NCBI RefSeq assembly: GCF_001417735.1
Contig: NZ_BBUZ01000022.1
Span: forward strand, 805,626-869,625
DNA from: Streptomyces sp. NBRC 110028
GTDB taxonomy: Bacteria; Actinomycetota; Actinomycetes; Streptomycetales; Streptomycetaceae
Direction: 5' to 3'
DNA: 64,000 bases
How positions within the stretch are numbered: position 1 is the stretch's first letter; each line of letters opens with the position of its first letter. Shown piece by piece: positions 61,412 through 64,000 of this stretch. The notes under the pieces were generated by a model, which saw nothing but the letters and a program-made list of their open reading frames with translations, was not told the DNA's origin and did not search any database. The position numbers and the translations under genes are program-made.

Positions 61412-62356
61412 TCAGCCGAGGGCGATGTCGTTGGACCGTGACTCGACGGCGTCCAGTGCGGCCAGTGTGGCGTCGTCGAGCTCGATCTCCCCGACGGCGA
61501 TGTTCGCCTCCAGGTGGCCGGCGTCCGCGGTGCCCGGGATGAGCAGCGTGTTCGGCGCGTGGTGGAGCAGCCAGGCGAGGCCGATCTGTGCGGGGGTGCG
61601 GCCGAGGGACCGGGCGGCGGCGGTGACGGCCGGGGCGTCGCTCACCTTGGGCAAGCCGGGGATGGCGCCGCCGAGCGGGAAGAACGGCACCCAGGCGATC
61701 CGCTGCTCGGCGCAGAGCCGCAGCAGCTCCTCGTCCTCGCGCGACACCAGGCTGTAGGCGTTCTGGACGCAGGCGATACCGGCGGGAAGGGCCCGGCGCA
61801 GTCCGTCCGGGGTGACGGCGCTCAGGCCGATCGCGCCGATCTTGCCCTCGTCCCGCAGCGCGACCATCACGGCGAGCTGATCGTCGAGGTCGACCACCTG
61901 GCCGCCCTCGGCCCGCACGCCCGGCCCGGTGTCCGTGCGGCGCAGGTTCACCACCGGTATCCGGTCGAGGCCGAGGGATACGAGGTTGTCCTCGACGCTC
62001 GCCCGCAGCTCCTCGGGCCGCTGGGCGAGACGCAGCGGAGGGGTGCCGCCCGGGTCCGGGTCGGCGCCGACCTTGCTGACGATCAGCACGCCGTCCTCGG
62101 GGCGCAGCGCGTCGCGGATGACCCCGTTGACGAACCCGTTGCCGTAGAACTGGGCGGTGTCGACGTGGTCGACGCCGAGTTCGACCGCGCGGCGCAGGAG
62201 TGCGATCGCGGCGTCGCGGTCGGCGCGCAGGCGTTCGAGTTGCATCGCGCCGTATCCGATGCGGGAGACCGTGTGGCCTCCGAGGGTGCCGGTCCCTCCG
62301 GCGCGCGGGGCGCCGGTGGCCGTGAGCTGGGGCGAGGGAGTGCTGCTCGTGGTCAT
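61412..62356 (-). CDS. Aldo/keto reductase lacking the catalytic His
   Basis: This 314-residue AKR has Asp66 and Tyr71 (DHVDTAQFYG) and Lys95 (IVSKVG), but Arg139 occupies the place of the tetrad His (VVNLRRTD). This Arg form is known in one AKR subgroup, so it is probably a different chemistry or substrate range and not a defect. The C-terminal cofactor motif is IPGTADAGHLEANI. It is divergent from a TetR gene, with palindromic operators between, so TetR control is likely. Confidence 0.92.
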   Translation of the reverse strand: MTTSSTPSPQLTATGAPRAGGTGTLGGHTVSRIGYGAMQLERLRADRDAAIALLRRAVELGVDHVDTAQFYGNGFVNGVIRDALRPEDGVLIVSKVGADPDPGGTPPLRLAQRPEELRASVEDNLVSLGLDRIPVVNLRRTDTGPGVRAEGGQVVDLDDQLAVMVALRDEGKIGAIGLSAVTPDGLRRALPAGIACVQNAYSLVSREDEELLRLCAEQRIAWVPFFPLGGAIPGLPKVSDAPAVTAAARSLGRTPAQIGLAWLLHHAPNTLLIPGTADAGHLEANIAVGEIELDDATLAALDAVESRSNDIALG

Positions 62357-62388
62357 GGGGGAGATCCCCTCCGCATGAGACGATAAGG

Positions 62389-62443
62389 AAGCGGAGGAAG
62401 CTCCGCTTCATCGACTGTAGCACTTTTACCGGAGGTGCCTCCG
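62389..62443. promoter_or_regulatory. Twin palindromes (TetR operators) between AKR and TetR genes
   Basis: AAGCGGAG-GAAG-CTCCGCTT (62389-62408) is a perfect 8-bp inverted repeat, and CGGAGG-TG-CCTCCG (62430-62443) a perfect 6-bp one; both share CTCCGCTT downstream. The second contains GGAGG, the ribosome site of the TetR gene. Confidence 0.72.
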
Positions 62444-62445
62444 CT

Positions 62446-63063
62446 TTGGATTCCGACGCCACCACAGGAGCCGGTCCCGGAGGGAAGCCGCGCGGCGCCC
62501 GCGCCCCCCGTGCCGACGCACTGCGCAACCGCGACAGGCTCGTCCGGGTCGCCCGGGCCGCGTTCGCGGCCGCCGGCGGTGCCGTCACGCTCGAAGGCAT
62601 CGCCCGCGAGGCCGGTGTCGGCATCGGCACGCTGTACCGGCACTTCCCGACCCGCGAAGACCTGGTGGAGGCCGTGTACGCCGCCGAACTCGACGACGTC
62701 ACCGGCAGCGTTCCCGCCCTGCTCCACGAACTTCCGCCGGACGCGGCGCTCCGGGCGTGGATGGAGCGCTACGCCGCGTTCGTCGCGACGAAGCGCGGCA
62801 TGCTCGACACGCTCCGGGCGGGGTGGGCCTCGGGGCGGATCGCCACGCCGGCCACCCGGGAGCGCGTCACCGCCGCCATTGCCGCGCTCCTCGCCGCCGG
62901 ATCCGAAGCCGGCTCACTCCGCGCCGACGTCGAACCGGAGGATGCCGTTCTGATGCTGATGGGGATCTTCCTCGCCGCCGGGACCGTCGACAGCGCCCCC
63001 GAGCAGACCGGACGGCTGATCGACCTCGTCATGGACGCGCTGCGGCCGACGGCGGCCGACTGA
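62446..63063 (+). CDS. TetR-family transcriptional regulator
   Basis: This 205-residue repressor has the TetR HTH at about 25-70 (VARAAFAAAGGAVTLEGIAREAGVGIGTLYRHFPTREDLVEAVY, quoted as a region) and a helical ligand domain. TTG at 62446 is supported by GGAGG 10 bases upstream and by the lack of a nearer ATG. It likely represses itself and the divergent aldo/keto reductase. Confidence 0.94.
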   Translation: MDSDATTGAGPGGKPRGARAPRADALRNRDRLVRVARAAFAAAGGAVTLEGIAREAGVGIGTLYRHFPTREDLVEAVYAAELDDVTGSVPALLHELPPDAALRAWMERYAAFVATKRGMLDTLRAGWASGRIATPATRERVTAAIAALLAAGSEAGSLRADVEPEDAVLMLMGIFLAAGTVDSAPEQTGRLIDLVMDALRPTAAD

Positions 63064-63122
63064 CCCCCGGCCGCGGCGCGTTCGTGCCCCACCGGATGGG
63101 GCTCGGCCGTCCGAAAATCATG

Positions 63123-63134
63123 CAAGCACGCTTG
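63123..63134. promoter_or_regulatory. Small palindrome upstream of the MDMPI-family gene
   Basis: CAAGC-AC-GCTTG, followed by ATTGTTTTG, lies 72 bp upstream of the GTG at 63206. AAGC-N2-GCTT palindromes of this kind often precede acyl-CoA-related and MDMPI genes in actinobacteria and are bound by TetR-type regulators; that is inference here. Confidence 0.5.
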
Positions 63135-63205
63135 ATTGTTTTGTGCCGCGCTGCCACGCTCGCTCCCGACGCTCCGCACCATCGCATCACGACCGGGAGT
63201 CCCGC

Positions 63206-64000
63206 GTGTCCGAGACGGAAGCTCTGCTCGCCGAACTGCGCGCCGAAGGAGAGGAGTTGGACGGCCTGGTGGCCGGGCTGTCCGACGCGGCGTGGGCCGC
63301 GCCGACGCCCGCCGCCGGGTGGACCATCGCGCACCAGATCGCCCACCTCGCCTGGACCGACGCACGGGTGGTGCAGGCGGCGGAAGATCCCGAGGGGTTC
63401 GCGGACGAGGTGCGGAAGGCCTTCGCCGCGTCGGAGCGGTTCGTCGACGAGGGCGCGGAACGCGGGGCGGCCGACGCGCCCGCCGTGCTGCTGCGGCGGT
63501 GGCGGGAGGGGCGGGAGCGGCTGACGCGGGTGCTCGCCGCGCAGCCGCCGGGCGCCCGGCTCCCGTGGTACGGGCCGCCGATGAGCGTCCTGTCGATGGT
63601 GACGGCCCGGCTCATGGAGACCTGGGCGCACGGTCAGGACGTGGCGGACGCGCTGGGGGTGCGCCGTACGCCGACCGCCCGGCTGCGGCATGTGGCCCGC
63701 ATCGGCGTACGGGCCCGGGGGTACGCCTACGCGGCGCGCGGGCTGGAGCCGCCGGCCGAGGAGTTCCGGGTCGAACTCACCGCCCCGGACGGCAAGATCT
63801 GGACGTACGGCCCCGAGGACGCGGCCCAGCGCGTCACCGGTCCTGCGCTCGACTTCTGCCTCCTGGTCACCCAGCGCGCCCACCGCGACGACCTGGCCGT
63901 ACGGGCCGAGGGGCCCGACGCCGACCACTGGCTGAACATCGCCCAGGCCTTCGCCGGACCACCGGGCCCGGGCCGGAAGCCGGGCGGGGGCGCCGCGTGA
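63206..64000 (+). CDS. TIGR03084-type mycothiol-dependent maleylpyruvate isomerase-fold protein
   Basis: This 264-residue protein has an N-terminal DinB/MDMPI four-helix bundle with metal ligands in IAHQIAHLAWTD and ETWAHGQDVADALG, and a C-terminal part (FRVELTAPDGKIWTYGPED; FCLLVTQRAHRDD) typical of the TIGR03084 subgroup. GTG at 63206 follows GGGAG at six bases. The family may use mycothiol as cofactor, but the reaction is unknown. The TGA is the last codon of the window, so the gene is complete and its downstream partners are not visible. Confidence 0.9.
   Translation: MSETEALLAELRAEGEELDGLVAGLSDAAWAAPTPAAGWTIAHQIAHLAWTDARVVQAAEDPEGFADEVRKAFAASERFVDEGAERGAADAPAVLLRRWREGRERLTRVLAAQPPGARLPWYGPPMSVLSMVTARLMETWAHGQDVADALGVRRTPTARLRHVARIGVRARGYAYAARGLEPPAEEFRVELTAPDGKIWTYGPEDAAQRVTGPALDFCLLVTQRAHRDDLAVRAEGPDADHWLNIAQAFAGPPGPGRKPGGGAA

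Overview
The window is high-GC actinobacterial chromosome and almost certainly Streptomyces. Evidence: third-position G/C bias throughout, many GTG and TTG starts behind GGAGG-type ribosome sites, perfect GC-rich hairpins as terminators, a DasR-type operator in front of the nagK-nagA pair, a CIRCE-controlled groEL of the groEL2 type, futalosine-pathway menaquinone genes, and families such as DUF397, DUF222-HNH and mycothiol-type MDMPI proteins. From memory (not checked here), the order nagA/nagK, otsBA, thrC, csp, groEL2, murQ, mqnD/mqnB, serC resembles the S. coelicolor SCO4283-SCO4366 region.

Layout. 1-5.4 kb: amino-sugar use (PfkB kinase, NagA, ROK kinase) divergent from an orphan sugar-binding lipoprotein, with dre-like operators between them. 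5.5-9.0 kb: compatible solutes (OtsB and OtsA convergent, then GpgS). 9.1-13.6 kb: a SAM-I riboswitch, threonine synthase and a ThiS/MoaD-like carrier, then a cold-shock protein and CIRCE-groEL. 13.6-16.4 kb: MurQ with its MurR/RpiR regulator (MurQ makes GlcNAc-6-P, the NagA substrate) and two small genes. 16.4-21.6 kb: a more accessory stretch (MFS pump, DUF222-HNH nuclease, orphan DUF397 genes, LysR/SDR pair). 21.6-33 kb: HD protein, CutC, a HelD-like helicase, an XPB-type helicase, a VanZ protein with a Lys/Ala tail, a helicase-associated protein and a HAAS-like membrane protein. 33.2-37.3 kb: an Fe-siderophore ABC importer core under an IdeR/DmdR-type iron box, divergent from a HAD phosphatase. 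37.7-48.3 kb: a second cold-shock gene with an attenuator-like leader, mqnD-mqnB, a lipoprotein, MFS, DUF3027, a very large Hsp90-fold ATPase and a methyltransferase. 48.5-64 kb: a secreted protein, an NCS2 purine permease, MarR-MFS, ThpR, aldo/keto reductases, SerC, a large FAD/Fe-S oxidoreductase, TetR and an MDMPI-family protein.

Two signals stand out. First, two 167-bp non-coding elements with 23-bp terminal inverted repeats lie 46 kb apart in opposite orientation. They differ at one base, and each sits on a CTAG that also holds the TAG stop of the neighbouring gene. Second, short tandem repeats are unusually common. They occur in at least nine coding sequences, always in a terminal tail or linker (polyQ, PLPEPL, KSA, GGS, DDAAA, APST, DLDP, DTA, PATAPAAAD), and in six intergenic spacers. 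No CRISPR array, tRNA, rRNA, prophage, biosynthetic cluster or recognised defence island was found.
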